Source of the DNA: Chromobotia macracanthus
Lineage: Eukaryota > Chordata > Actinopteri > Cypriniformes > Botiidae
NCBI GenBank assembly: GCA_036877525.1
Contig: JAZGTH010000008.1
Coordinates: 3,376,001-3,440,000, forward strand
Direction: 5' to 3'
DNA length: 64,000 nucleotides
Below, piece by piece: positions 49,450 through 62,398 of this stretch. Made by a program: the position numbers and the translations under genes. The first letter of the stretch is position 1, and each line of letters opens with the position of its first letter. The notes beneath the pieces were generated by a model. The model did not search any database and was not told the DNA's origin. It worked only from the letters and a program-made list of their open reading frames with translations.

Positions 49450-50399
49450 AACAGGACAGACAGTCCTAATCTGTTTGAATTCAGTCTAGACAAAATGACA
49501 CAGTAAGTCATTTGATCATATGCAAACATTCACACATTTCAAACCAGAGAAAAAATCATTCTGAAAGTTAAACTTCTTCTCTTGTTTTCAAAAAAAAAAG
49601 TTATGTATGCAAAGATCTAACTGACTAGTTGATAAATCACACCTCACAAACTGTTCCAGAGTTTTTGCATACTAACACAGCATGCTCATTACTCATCTTT
49701 AAATTGACTGCTTTGAGGCACTCAGTAATAAGGAAATATGATTGTTTCTACCTTCCGTTCCCTGAATATCATCTCTAATTACATTTTCACTCTGTGTCTG
49801 TGTTAAATGAATGCTCCGTGCCATTGCCTTTTCATTTTTGTTAGTATTCCAGAAAGTTCTAGTGCAGACACTGGGATGGTGCACACACTGGGATGGTAGC
49901 TTAGATTACTGCTTTTAGTTATGTGTATAAACAACCATGTAGATTAGCATTCAGTTCGCTTTGCCCATGTTTGCTGAGGAAACAAGCTTGGCTTCCAAAT
50001 GGCTGTTTTCGAGTAGTCTATTGATTACTAGTGAAGATGACTGCTGCATGAAAATGTCACAAAAATAGGGGCAAATTCACAAAAATGAGAACAGGAGAGA
50101 AAATTATCCCATTTTGTTTTCTCCGTCAAGAAAAATGGTGCTCTGCGATGCGGGCGAAATCACCTATGAAGTGCAGTGATTTGGGGCTTTGATAAACAAA
50201 GGTTGAATAGAATTCATAGAGAAACACATATGTAAATGTAGCCTTGAATCAAATTAGTTTAAGGTCTATTTGCACCTGCTTTTTTACCATGATATACAGC
50301 TATGATGTGCAGTACATACTTAATGTGGGTTCTTGCATTACTCCAGCAAGTCAGCCAGACCTTTGACTGAAACAAACCAACACTGACAAATATTAACTA
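49443..50399. other. Unique DNA, nothing recognised
   Basis: No gene or repeat family recognised. Confidence 0.5.
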
Positions 50400-51430
50400 G
50401 CGTGACAACTAGCCCTGGTCTCCCCTATACGTCCCTCATCTCATCCTGTGTCGTCTCTCCTGCCAGGCTTGATTGTGCAGTCTAAACATATGTCAGGTGA
50501 ACGGCAAACAGACACTACCACATGTTCAGCCCCACTCGAAAACAAACGCTCTGGCAGGACCTTATAAACACGACCTAATGTCCATTATGTGACAGAATTC
50601 ATCACAGCCTTCCCAAACAACATTAGCACTGACATACAGAGCAGGCAATGGGATGACGGCAGCCAGGTGCTTCTGTGTGTGAGATGGAAGTGTGATATTC
50701 GTCCCAAACCCTACTTAGACTTCCTGCTTTACATATTCACTTTACACACTCACATCATTTCCACAACACCCTGCTTATTTTCCACACATCCACTCTGTAA
50801 CAGATGCCAATATGTAATTTTGCTACTGTTTTCTTCTTTTTTGCAAGCTGTAAGTTACACCACCAGCAGATGCAGTAATATGTTAAACAAATGCTTATTT
50901 CTTCAAAATGCTGGTTTGTGGCAGACAGCTGCATTTGGCTGATAGTTTCTCTCAGCATGGGTCCGTGGCCACATTTATCATTCATTCCAACTCTCGACAT
51001 GTAAACGCCATCACGTTCATGTCCGTCTCCCTTCCCTCTCGCCTGTCTCCCTTCTACCCCACACAATCGATACGAGTGATACGAGTTAAAGCTCTAATTT
51101 TCTAAGCTTGCTGTATGTTTTCTTTCCCCCCATGTGAACAGTGTTATTCCCAACATAATACCCCTTTGAGCACATGCACTACAGACTGTACCGCACTGGC
51201 CGGAAATCGATGTTTGTGCTGTGTAGTAACCCATATGTAAGGACACCTGGAGGGCTGTGTATTGTCCATGAAATGTATTCATTAAGGGCTGCTATAGAAC
51301 CCCCCACTTCTCGCCCACAAACCGGGCATCGCTCTGCGGTGAGCAGTTTAGACTTAAAAATGACCTTTTGGGATTATAAACAGTGCACGTGGAATCACTT
51401 GATTTCTGTACTTTGTTAATAAAAACAAAG
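50400..51430. promoter_or_regulatory. Candidate conserved non-coding region
   Basis: About 1 kb of higher-complexity, repeat-free DNA. The clearest parts are 50,400-50,680 and 51,150-51,420, the latter with TATTCATTAAGGGCTGC, GTGCACGTGGAATC and an E-box CACGTG. The open frames on both strands (up to 117 codons) share no recognisable domain and overlap one another. Inference from texture. Confidence 0.22.
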
Positions 51431-51855
51431 CGGTCGCCTGTGTGTGATGAATGATTTTCTTTCTTAACCTGGCAGGGCAAGTCTTTTTCTGAGTCCTTCG
51501 CCGCCTAATCAACATTTTCAGATCCCATCAGAATAAAGGTCCTTAACATGGTGGCTGAAAGACGGCATGAGAATATAAGGTCACAGGGCTTCATTTTGGT
51601 GGAGAACTACTGGACTAACATGGCGTAACCTGTGATTAGAAGTGATTTGGGGAGAGACTGTAGGGTATGGTGGAGCTGATGTTGGCTATTCTTCTCTGGA
51701 TGAATGAGGTCTCTCTCTGAGTGCTTTCTCTGCTCTGAGGAACATGGAATGGAGGAATGGTCTGTGTGAAAGGGAACTTAAGGATAGGATCACTTTGGCC
51801 TACAAAGTAACATCATGACAGGTGTATACTTATGGTATACATAAGACAAAATGTT
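51431..51855. other. Unique DNA, nothing recognised
   Basis: No gene or repeat family recognised. Confidence 0.45.
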
Positions 51856-51911
51856 TAATGCCTGTAAGTTGCTTTGGATAAAAGCGTCTGCTAAATGAAT
51901 ACATGTAAATG
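51856..51911 (+). mobile_element. SINE/L2 3'-tail fragment
   Basis: GTAAGTTGCTTTGGATAAAA followed by GCGTCTGCTAAATG is the intact stem-GGATA-loop end of L2-clade LINEs and their SINE partners. No tRNA head or LINE coding part precedes it. Confidence 0.8.
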
Positions 51912-52680
51912 TTTTTATGCTGAACGATCTTAAAATGTCTCTAGAACGTTTTTAGTAAGTGTTGGCTTGTTTTCAACAGAAAAACACAAGTGTGTGATAA
52001 ATCTCTTTATGTAATGATCTGGAATGACTGTATCTTTCCACTGCAGCTTTGAAATATCTTTAATGTTTGTGAGCAACTTAAAAAGTAATCATTGAAAAAC
52101 ATGGACATGGATAACATGAAAAAATCCATAAAATAAAATTATTATCTGCAAAGAAAATGTAATTCTAAAACATTTAATTTCTGGAGGGAGATGGCTGAAA
52201 TAGTTTCATGTAAATGTTTAATTAAATAATAAAGGAAGGTGATTTTTTAAATTGCATTTTAAAAAAATGCTGTTGGAATAATTAAGTGTAACACAGCATA
52301 GTACTCAGGAGCCCACAAGCAGAAAAGATCAATTTTAAGTCCTAAATGCCTAAGTGTAAAATAAGGCATAGAGACACTTTCTGGTCATAGTGGAGCCATG
52401 CATAAAAACAGACACATAAACTCACATATGCATTTATTTATGGCATCAAAACAATATGTGGTATAAAAAATGTGGTAAAGAAAAGACATTGTGTGAAGTG
52501 AATGTGATTGTCAGTGAGGAGAAAACAAGTAATGTTTGAACATTAGCATTCAAGATACATTCCATCCATTTAGCTTCTCTTGTGGATGGAAATGTTTTTA
52601 TACTCAGCTGTGCATTGGGATATTATTCATGGCTGTCAAACATTTTCCAGAGGCAACCCATCTTGAAAAATATGTTTATA
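51912..52680. other. Unique AT-rich DNA, nothing recognised
   Basis: No gene. Confidence 0.5.
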
Positions 52681-52985
52681 CTCACACACAAACACAGTGT
52701 TTACTTATCTGTCTAAATGGGGACATTCTATAGACTTCTATTGTTTTATACACAGCTAGTTATAAACACTATAACCTAACCTACACACTAACCCTAGCCC
52801 TGATAGAAATATTTCTGCATTTTTACAATTAAAAAAATGGTTTACTATATTTTTATAGTGTTTTTATAATCAAGGACATCCCCAAAAGAAGGTTTTGCTC
52901 AGATTTTTCAGGTTTTGCTCACATTTGGGTACACATTTGTCCCCAATATATGGTTAAGTAACCCTACACCCCCACACACAATAAT
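52681..52985. repeat. GGGGACATT-type cyprinid interspersed repeat
   Basis: Contains TGGGGACATTCTATAGACTT (52,718 on), ACACTAACCCTAGCCC, AAGGACATCCCCAAAAG and TTTGTCCCCAATATATGG, between CA-rich ends. This series of words belongs to a very common cyprinid non-coding repeat (from memory). The GGGGACA/TGTCCCC words at the two sides are inverted. Confidence 0.6.
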
Positions 52986-53149
52986 TTTTACTCACTAATT
53001 TAATGCCTGGAAGGAAAATACTTCAGCCTTACATTAACATGTTACCTGACTGAATTTACCCTGTGTGCTTTAAAGGGATGCTAGCAACAAGAATAAGAGT
53101 AAAAAAATGAAGCACTGGTAGTGATAAAGAAAAATGCGTGACTTGTGAT
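52986..53149. other. Unique DNA, nothing recognised
   Basis: Short unique stretch without gene or repeat. Confidence 0.4.
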
Positions 53150-53530
53150 AATTGCTTTAAGTGGAAGTGACAGCTGGGTGCAATTTTTTTTTATTTGAGG
53201 ATGTGACACAGTCAAAACATGCCTCTTTCATAATGGACTGATTCTGCGGCTGTCACCGTCACCCGACCCCATGTAAAACAGATTAGAGCCCCTCTCAATC
53301 TGCTATTTGATGGGACACTAAATGACTGCGTTGATATTATGAGAGGGATAAATGATAATGACTCGCTGATATAAATGGTGTGTACATAAGGAACCAGGCT
53401 GCTTGACGCCGGGGCAATGAACAACATTGCACTTCCTCGTCTGGGTTCTTACCTCCCTGGGAGAGAAGAGTGAATTTGTTGTGTTGTTTCTATTAGAGCA
53501 CAGAGAAATGTATTGATGCTGACGTTAGCA
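53150..53530. promoter_or_regulatory. Candidate conserved non-coding block
   Basis: High-complexity DNA with GCGGCTGTCACCGTCACCC, ATTATGAGAGGGATAAATG and TGACGCCGGGGC. No domain in the short minus-strand frames. Texture-based. Confidence 0.22.
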
Positions 53531-55064
53531 GGGCTAGTCCATGTCTCGCCTGTCTCAGTTTGTTTCTGTGGTAATGTAGCACCAGCTGATGAGGAAATGA
53601 GCTTCAAACAGCCAAACTGTTCAAAATACACTCTATACATACAGTATAGAATGGAAACAAATGATTCTTGACCATAGTGTTTTTCATTTATTAACATCTG
53701 CATACAGATATTTGATGTGAAAAGATTTTAGTGATTTGAAGAATCTGAATTATTTTTATTTACTTATTTTTATTTACTTTATTTACTTAATACACGCCCA
53801 AAACATCTCCATATAAGAGCTTCACAAACAACCTGTTTTCTACAGTCATTTGTCATTCTCTGTAAACATCCTTATGCTGTCTGAAGGCCTGAGTCTGTAA
53901 TTTTGTGTATGTGTGGTTTTAGTTGTAAATTGTTTCCTAAATTTAGATAAAATGTAACTTATGAATCTGTTTCAAGAATGATTTCTGTGCGACTTACAAA
54001 TATACATGCAGTTAATGAGTAAAAAACTGTATCACTATATGTTAGCACAACTAGATGTTAGCACCTGACCCTTATGACAAGCGCGATGCTATGCGGGTGC
54101 ATTTTTAGTGGTTCTGTGATTTCTCAATGTATCATGCAATGTAAATGAGCCCTCATCTGTAACGACAGGAAGAGGAAACATCTGGCAAATTGCCTTCATT
54201 AAGACAGCCAAAAAAAAGAGTCAAAATTGAACTTCACAAATAAACATGCTGCCAAAATAAAGCTCACTCTAGTGTCAAGGTGTTTGTTGACAGCTCCTCC
54301 AGCTAGTGACAAGTTATGAAGACATATTGATGAAAACCATCACTTTAATATCTGTTTAGAACTGAAGTAATCAAATTGAACTTTGAACCTAGTGAGGTGA
54401 TGTTGAACCCGTTACGGATCTATGATTATCAAAAGAGAAGTAAATAGACATTAATGTAGATGCTTTATTTTATTTAATATCAAAAAGAACAACAACAACT
54501 GAAAACCAGGCTGTAGGATGATTGTACAGTTTGTTAAATATGTAATAAAGCCTTTAAAGAATAGATCACTTAAAAATGAGATTGTTGTCCTTTAAATATC
54601 AGTCCAATTGCCCATATTGCTTTCAAAAAGAAAGCATTTGATAAATATCCAGCTGAGTTGATTTAATTCTACAATACAGTGCATTATGACTCACTTTATG
54701 TAAGCAAAAAAGTACGAGAGGCTGTGCTATATCATAAGTCACAGATGAAGGACGGGGTCCCTGCAACCCCTTCAGCCATGACTTCACGGTACAGCACCAG
54801 CCTTGAGTATCTGGAGTATTACACACAATACACATATTAATGCCAAAAATATGTATCAATGCAACTTCCATTAAGTAAAATCACTAATCACTGTGACAGC
54901 AACAGAACAGAACGTTTCTAGGTGTGATATCTAATAACGTCATTTTTTTACACTGTCATTATTTTTGTAAACACAATGTGATATTCCTAATACAGCTGCT
55001 TATTTCTTAGCATTAGAAATCATCCATGTTCCATCTATTCCTTTATAATCCCTCTGCACCATGT
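53531..55064. other. Unique AT-rich DNA, nothing recognised
   Basis: A TTTATTTACTTA-type short tandem stretch lies at about 53,755-53,790. No gene. Confidence 0.5.
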
Positions 55065-55215
55065 TTATGTTGCTAAGGGTAGTTGCTAGGGATGCTAGGT
55101 ATGAACAGTGATATACAGAATTGTTGGATGAAGCGGCCATAGCTGTGTTTTGTTATGAATATAGCACAGCTATTAACCAATCAGAATCAAGGACTGGAAC
55201 TAACTGCTTTATAAT
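55065..55215. repeat. GTTGCTAAGG / AACCAATCAGAATC cyprinid repeat
   Basis: Runs from GTTGCTAAGGGTAGTTGC through GAAGCGGCCATAGCTGTG to AACCAATCAGAATCAAGG. I recognise this as a frequent interspersed repeat of cyprinid genomes. Family name unknown to me. Confidence 0.6.
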
Positions 55216-57480
55216 GTTTAATAAAGCACTCACAAGTATATGTAAGAAGTTATGTATGTGATCATTTTCCAAGTACAGTGTTCAGTTTGGTAATACTTCA
55301 CTGGTAATATTGAATTAACTGATTATATATTTGTTGAGCTATTAAAAGGACCTTGAGGCCTCTTAAATTTTAGGTAGACAAAATATATATACTTTTACCA
55401 GGTGAATTGATGCTCTTTTATTGTTTAATACATTACATTGTTATTTATTTTTCTAAATATAATAGTTTACTTTTTTACTATTATATTTATATTATAAATA
55501 ATATCATATAAAATATTTAAAAAACGTATTACAAATTAAAAACAAATAGATATATGTCATCTACTCTGGCTAAGGTCTGTTAAAGAATGATACTGTGTGC
55601 CAGTTGTCCTCACTCACATCTAAGCAGCATTCCAACAATCTGCCATGGAAGCTTCACTGAAGATGGGGACGTGTTGTATTATCAGTCAGATCAGTGTCCT
55701 AACCACTGAGTTGTGTCACATTGCATGTCAAAACCTACTAGAGCCCTGTTGAGATAAAGCCGTTCAGGACAGATTTAGGTCAGGGTGTCAGATGGGTGAT
55801 ATTTTAGGGGTCACTCAAGCCTCACCCCATGACGCCAAGCAGCCGGGTAAAGAGAGAGACACCAGATCCACCTTCCTCATCATGTTTAGCACCTCTCTAT
55901 CCATCGGCTGTCAGCCTTAGCTGTTTGTTTTTTCTCTTCCAGTTCTTGCTGTGATTAGCACTCTCTTTCTTTGTTGCTCAGAAGCAAAGGAAGAAATCTT
56001 AGGGAGGGGGGAAGACTAGAAATGATTGATGTCTTTGTGTGATGCAAGAATGCAGAGACGGGGGCAAAATGTACAGACTCCAGTTCAAACATTATTTTAG
56101 CAGCGTCAAATAAAACAGTGTAAAGAGCTTTTGAACAAAGTTCTGATTTATTGTGCTTCTTTTTTACCATTTTTACACCTTGCACCACATAAACAATAAA
56201 GAGAGCATTCACTAAAAGTTTCTTTACTTTTCAAAGTGATATTATGGCAAAAAAATGTGTGTTAGTGTATTGCTACCAAACGACACACTTCTATCTAAAT
56301 TAGGATTTTACAGATTGCGACTTATACAAAGAAGTTAGTGCTGTTCACCTGGTGCAGTTTAAGTTGTGCTTGTACAACCCATAGACAACAGGTAGTAAAC
56401 AGAATGTTGTTTGAAGAAGATCTTTATGTTTTCTCAGGATCAAATGGTCAAATGATTCTGCCTTAGGGCCCCAAAGTGATTCTGTTGGCTAAAAGATATT
56501 TCAAACCTTTCAAAACTCTATTAAGTGCCTGTTTAAAATCATTTGAATATATGTTGTCTTAATTAGATTGTGAGGTGGAGGGCTGCTGTACAGTCCCATT
56601 GAAATATAAAAGATTGAACAACTACTACAGGTTCTCAAAATCTGGCCTGAAATATTGCAGTGTGCAAATTATATTCAGCACAAATTTGTTGAAGTGTTAC
56701 CTGAAGTGTTGTACAGTTACCTGAACTGTGGAGTTCTTGTAAACAAGTGCTAAAACAATGCAATGTGTGTGCAAATGTAAAACTACTGTTTGTAAATTCC
56801 CCTCTGACTGTGCTCCAGGCCATAAGGGGAAATAATTCTACATTTATGGTTCCTTGTTTTTCTTTACCTGTGTGGACATTTGCCCCTTTAATAAATTGGA
56901 TTTAGCATATTTTTTTACAGATGCTTAAAAATGGAGAATGCAGCCTCCATCACAAGGGAAAGGAAATTTATTAGGGTTACAGGCCTTGATTGACTTCCCA
57001 TCGTTGTGAATGACAGATCCAGCTGTTTTGCCTGAGGCTGACACAGAGGCAAATCACTGTGTCTCATTCATTACTGCCTAATAATGCAAAAACTCATTAA
57101 CATGGACATAGTCCTTCTGTCACCACACAGAGCAAAAGGCCCCGTTTTCCTTACTTCCTTAATTACTTTGTCATACTTTGTCAAAAAAGAAATTTATTTG
57201 TCTGAGGTGACAGTGAATGTTCCTTCTCACTTGAATCCAGAGGAGTGTAGCACTCGGCTGTGTAGGTTCAGCTGTAGCTTTGACAGTTAGCCCCTTATGG
57301 TAGGTAGCTGTAACTGCATCAATACATTGGCAAAGGATAAGCTAAAGGTTTTTACTAACATTGTAATTGCACCAAAGAGTTTATGAAAGAACAGCAGATA
57401 TAAACAAAATTGTTTAAAAACGTTGGTGAGCAGCTGCTGGCATTTATTACAGTCCCAAAAACATTCAATACTTTCAATTC
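55216..57480. other. Unique DNA, no gene seen
   Basis: AT-rich with no recognisable coding sequence. GAGAGAGACACC at 55,851 is not extended. Open frames are short. Confidence 0.5.
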
Positions 57481-57880
57481 TGTGCTTGTGTTCCAGAGCT
57501 TCCCGGGGTTTGGTTTCCATTTTCCATTGGCTCAGCTAGACAGACTGAATCACCCCCAACTCCAGTGCCCCCAGCGCACCAGGAAGGTTCGTCTCTTCCC
57601 ATCTGTTGGAGATGCCAGGTGTGGCAGCTCCATCCAAATCTTCCCATTTGTTATAAATAGCCCCTCCGTCCTGGCATTTGTGATTGCCCTAGGCCCCTCG
57701 CTGGGTCTTAATCAAGGTAAACATGGGAGACGGAACAGGTAAGGTCTGCTAATGAAAACCATTACAAGGGCCTTCCAGTGGAGAGCTGAGCCTCAGGCCC
57801 AACCAAAAGGCTGGATGGTCCTTCTGATGGGGGTTTGTGCCCTTCTGAATGGCAGATGTGTTTGGTTTGGCTCTTGTCTT
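57481..57880. promoter_or_regulatory. GC-richer block: candidate regulatory DNA or non-coding exon
   Basis: This is the most GC-rich unique block of the right half. An acceptor-like pyrimidine stretch ends in TTCCAG at 57,496 and a donor-like CAGGTAAGG follows at 57,736-57,744, giving a possible 242-nt exon that is open in one frame. I recognise no protein similarity, and no matching neighbour exon is visible. A conserved non-coding element is equally possible. Confidence 0.25.
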
Positions 57881-58319
57881 GACACCTTTACTGATTTGTC
57901 TGACAGTTATGTAATTGTGTAGCAATCCATGCTTGGACAGTTGGGGCAGCAGATTAATATGTGAGGGAATTTTACAAGAGTTAATGGTTGAGAGATAACT
58001 TCTAAGAACTGAATGCTGAATTAACTAGTGTAAATGGAGACACTACCATTGTGGTTATCACAGTGTACTTTGTCAACAAAAATGGCATTTGCAACATACT
58101 TTTACTTTCATAAATGTTTGTAAATGTATTTCCAGTACATCTGATTATATGATCTGATTATACAACATAAATGCATTAATGCTAGCACAATTTTCTCTCA
58201 CATAGCAATTAATTATTTAGTGAAAGTGCTTAAACAGAATAGTGCTTTTACTTCTAAAAAATAGCTTAGGAAAAACTTGAGCAAGCCCACATTTTTTCTA
58301 TCCATTTAACTTTGTTTAC
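57881..58319. other. Unique DNA, nothing recognised
   Basis: AT-rich, no gene. Confidence 0.5.
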
Positions 58320-59400
58320 AGAAAGGCTAGCATAAACATGTAAATTTCTGGCTGCCTGGGCCAAATGCTCTTCTGTGCCTGGCAATACAGGTTGCTGTGT
58401 CATATCTATAGGGGCAGTAATCCGACTCTTTAGTCAGCTCAATGTCCACATAAACATTCAGCTCTGGTGCGTAACCACTCACTCTGAATGGCTTTGCCAG
58501 GTTTTGATAGAGATTAGTGTCCTGTGTCATAATGACCCCTCAGATTAGTACCCAGAATTAAGCTAATTAGAAGTGTGTGCTTTCTTTTAATTAAGAGCTG
58601 AAATGCATCGTTGACTTCAGTGAGTTTTCGAAAGTTCATCTTGGGCCCACAGAGCAGGAGTTCTCGGCAGCCCTCCAAAACCACGCAACACCCCAGACTT
58701 CCAAATGACATTATTCACAGTTGACTTGGCTGCACTCACGGTGAAATCACTGTGCCCCCTGCATCAGGTCTCCCCCCGCCACAACACCCAGGCTTCTTTC
58801 AAGCACGCTATTTCAAAGACCCCTTCCCCCTGTGTTCCAGTGAGATTTAAAATTGCATGTATACTGCCCTTCAGAGTAAAGTGTTTGGGCACTGTTGGTT
58901 TTAAATCAATCTAATCCTTGTAATCATGGATTGTGTTCAAACCTCCCCACGCCGTGAAAAGAAAAATGGAGGTTGGAGTTCGAACACAATCCTTGCCAGC
59001 ATCGAGCCATGACCCGAATAGCAGCCAATATAGCGCCTTATTTCTCTATACTTTAAGAGATATGTGCTAGCCAAGCGAAAGTGACAGATAGTGTTTTGTA
59101 GCCAGCTGGAAGATACGTGTGTCCCCTATATAAAATGACAAGTGCATTTTCCGATAGAAAGACTATAATGTTTTTCTATTTAGCAGTTGACAGTTTGTCT
59201 TCATCATAACATGAGCTTAAGGGGTTCGGAACAAGCATGATTATTTTAGGCCCTGGGCATCTCTCTCTCCACAAATTGAAATCTTTTATGGGGAAGGCAC
59301 CGCAGGCAGAACTGCAGCAAGGAAAGCCCCTAAATTGGCATGCAAAGTGAATCTGCTATATTCGCTTTCATTGACCTCCATCTTTGCACTGAGCGCAACA
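58320..59400. promoter_or_regulatory. Candidate conserved non-coding cluster with hairpin
   Basis: About 1 kb of repeat-free, complex sequence. It has homeodomain-type cores CTAATTAG (58,563-58,570) and TTAATTAA (58,587-58,594), TTTCGAAAG-type words and several CpGs. A hairpin lies at 58,928-58,992: 11 bp plus 7 bp of perfect stem, a 7-nt bulge and a 21-nt loop. Open frames on either strand have no domain. This is the best candidate regulatory region of the window, but conservation cannot be seen here. Confidence 0.3.
58928..58992. repeat. 18-bp bulged hairpin
   Basis: GGATTGTGTTC (58,928-58,938) pairs with GAACACAATCC (58,982-58,992). AACCTCC (58,940-58,946) pairs with GGAGGTT (58,968-58,974). 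The right arm carries a 7-nt bulge. The size is like a small pre-miRNA, but the bulge is unusual for one. Confidence 0.8.
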
Positions 59401-61459
59401 GCAATAAAAAAGAAAAAGCACCTCTTTTTCAGCAGTGTCCCATGAGTCTATCACATTTTTCCTTGGATAGAGTTTCATGAATTGTGAAGCAATGAAGCAT
59501 TATGCCCATTAAGGTGGACTGCAGTTGTGTTTTCTAAACCTGGAATCAAAATGGCATCTGAGACAGAGAGATTATTGTAGTTTTTACACAAACATTAAAG
59601 CATCTGGAAATCAAACCACCTGGTGCTTCAGCCCAGTATAAAGACAGTTTGAATTAGCCCTCTGTCTGTATGTGGCAGTATCTGTGAAATGGGAATAAGC
59701 AATATCAATTTAGAATGTAAATCTTATTAAACCTTAGAATGTAAAATCTTTATTTTAATATATTATTTCAAACATCATTAATCCACTCAGATTACTTACA
59801 TTTAGATCTCAGATTAACTCGTTATGGGTGAATTGAGAAATTCTTACCGGCTGACAATCAAGCTATAATTTGCAATATTTTATATAAAAAATAGTATTTT
59901 TTCAAATATTTGTGGCAAACCATATAAAACAAGCTCACTATATCAGCCAACAGCAATTCCTTTTTAAAATTTTTAACAGAAAATAAATAAATATATTATA
60001 TATATTTATCAAAGTATTTGCTCAAAGTAAAAATGAAAAAATGATAAATTACAGTATGGTGATGGTAATGGTGAGACCGCAATCTACATTATTATTGTAT
60101 ATTTTGTGAACTCTATGCATAAGTAACAACAGCATCTAGATGTTTATGTTGAAGTTCTCACCACCCACGGCTTTACAAATTTGCATGCAAATTGTCTGGC
60201 CTCACCAGACCTCTGAGGGGACCAATGCTCTCAACATCTGCATTTTATGTAAAATACACTTTTACTTATGTAAAAAAAATTTACAGTAGGCACTAAAAGC
60301 CCACACACCCTAAAATGTTCCAACAACATAGTTACGTTAAGTTAACTGGTAATTTACTGTTAACAGTCCTTAAATATATGATGTTGGATGGCACATGCTA
60401 ATTAATTAGGAGATTTTTAATGTGAACTTTGCATTGTGGGTAAAACCATTGCAGCACCCTGATATCCTGCTGGACAGATCTTTTGCTGTTGTCTTTATAT
60501 ATCCATTAAAGATTATCACCCCTTTAGAGTTTGGGCTGGATCGTTGTGTTCTCCCGGACTACCAGAGGGTGTAGAAATCAACACATAGAGATGCACCAGT
60601 AAACTACTTCAGACAGATTGCCACTTTACAACACTGTGCACACTTTCCATTCCAGAGGCTGAAAGTGTAATCTTTATAAGCTCTGAGAAAGTACCAAAAA
60701 AATGAGCAAAACTGATGGCACTTTCATTGCTGGCCGTTTGCATTTGCCCATCTGCTGCTGCTGCGTGGTGGCTATTGTGGATCATTCAGAATGGCCAAAT
60801 GAAATATGAGTTTTTGAAAACTAGAGAGAAATGTTTGCTGTTTTGCATATGGCCTAAATGAAATATGAGGTTATTGAGCTGAACTTCATCTCAATTGTTC
60901 TGCAAACATTTCTTACAAATCTTTTGTATAGATTATTTTCTTGAATTTCTAAAATGACCTTTTTACTTACCTTATAAAAACAACAGACAAATTCAGCAAT
61001 AAATAATGGATTGCACATTCTTCCTGTAAGAGATATGTATAGTCAGTTGATCATTTTTAACCAATATAAAAACCTAAACTTTAATTTAGGGTTTCATAGC
61101 TCAGGAGACCCAAGTGATTGTTCATTTAGGCAACAATTTTGTTTAAAATCTTAGATTTGAATGGCAGACATTTTCTTCATCTTGACAATTCCAAGCACAA
61201 TTTCAGATATTGCTTCTTTTCTCTGGGTCTACTGTATATGGAGTTCACACTAGGGCTGTTAATCTGTACATTTTCTTTGTCCACAAGGCTTTAGGTCTAA
61301 ATACTGTCAGAGAAGACAATCCTCTTCTCAACGTATTGCCAGGGGAAATCATTTATAATTGTACTGTAATTCTAACACCTATTTCTTCTATTTTCAAAGC
61401 CACATCCTTATTTGAGTGATTTTATCATTATTTCTGTGTTCTTTAATTCCTTTTAACTG
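59401..61459. other. Unique AT-rich DNA, no gene seen
   Basis: No coding sequence. 59,690-60,060 is very AT-rich. The block 60,700-60,860 is somewhat more complex. Confidence 0.5.
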
Positions 61460-61810
61460 CTTGTCGTGTGTCTTTGTTGTCAGGGGCCAATTCAATCTGT
61501 CCGCAGGTCCAAGGGCCTTATTCCCCAAAGATTTTCCGTCTTTGATGCGTTTGAGAGCAGCTGTCAGGAAGGTCTCTTGCTGTTAAGTCATCTGTCATGT
61601 CCAGACAGAAGCTTGCTCGTCACTTGTCATTTGTATCCTGGCACTTTACTATAGAGACTTTATCTCTGTCATACATGCCAAAATTGATTTTGACCACAAG
61701 GCCGCTCGAAGTCAGGTGTTTATGGGACGTGCAGTTCCCATTTCAAGTGTCTGTACTGATCTGATACTGATATATAGGAGCATTTTGATATACATGCTCC
61801 TATGCATTTA
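61460..61810. promoter_or_regulatory. Candidate non-coding block with small hairpin
   Basis: Complex DNA at 61,480-61,740 (GTCCGCAGGTCCAAGGGCC). It is followed by an exact 10-bp hairpin, ATAGGAGCAT/ATGCTCCTAT, at 61,774-61,783 and 61,794-61,803. The 62-codon frame inside has no domain. Confidence 0.2.
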
Positions 61811-62398
61811 GGCAACGAGACAAAAACAAACCATTGCCTCCAAATATTGTTTTTTTTTTTGCACTTACTAATCAACCTCTTCGTATGCACACTTCACACC
61901 CATAATTAAGATGCGCGCTGTCGTTCTGGGTTCATTGCAAATATGTATCACTGCTTTACATAAATCAAATCTAAAATGAACTCATAAACTCACAGTTTAT
62001 GTTGTCACCAACTCTTGCAAGATGTATTTATGTATGTGAAAATTTAAATCTCTGTCATTCTTTGTAAATATAAGTACCAGTTTTTCAGTTTGTTAAACAG
62101 CTTGACTCAAAACTAAACAGCAAAACATTTTTTTACACTTGTTTTATTTGAATGAGTTTATACTGAAATCTTTGACTTTTGATAGCAGATTTTATATCTT
62201 AGCAGATCTGAGCACAGAGCACAGCTTGAACCATTGTTAAAACCATAATTTCTAAAAGTTTAAAATAGATGAGATTAATAAGTTTTTCCCCAAAACTCCC
62301 CTAAACTCTCAGTTTGATCTTTTAAATCTCATTGGTGTCTAGAAAAAAAAGATTTAAAAAAATATTTTCTGTTGTTTAAAAAAGAAAAAGATGTGTAG
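61811..62398. other. Unique AT-rich DNA, nothing recognised
   Basis: No gene; a poly-T run lies at about 61,850-61,860. Confidence 0.5.
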
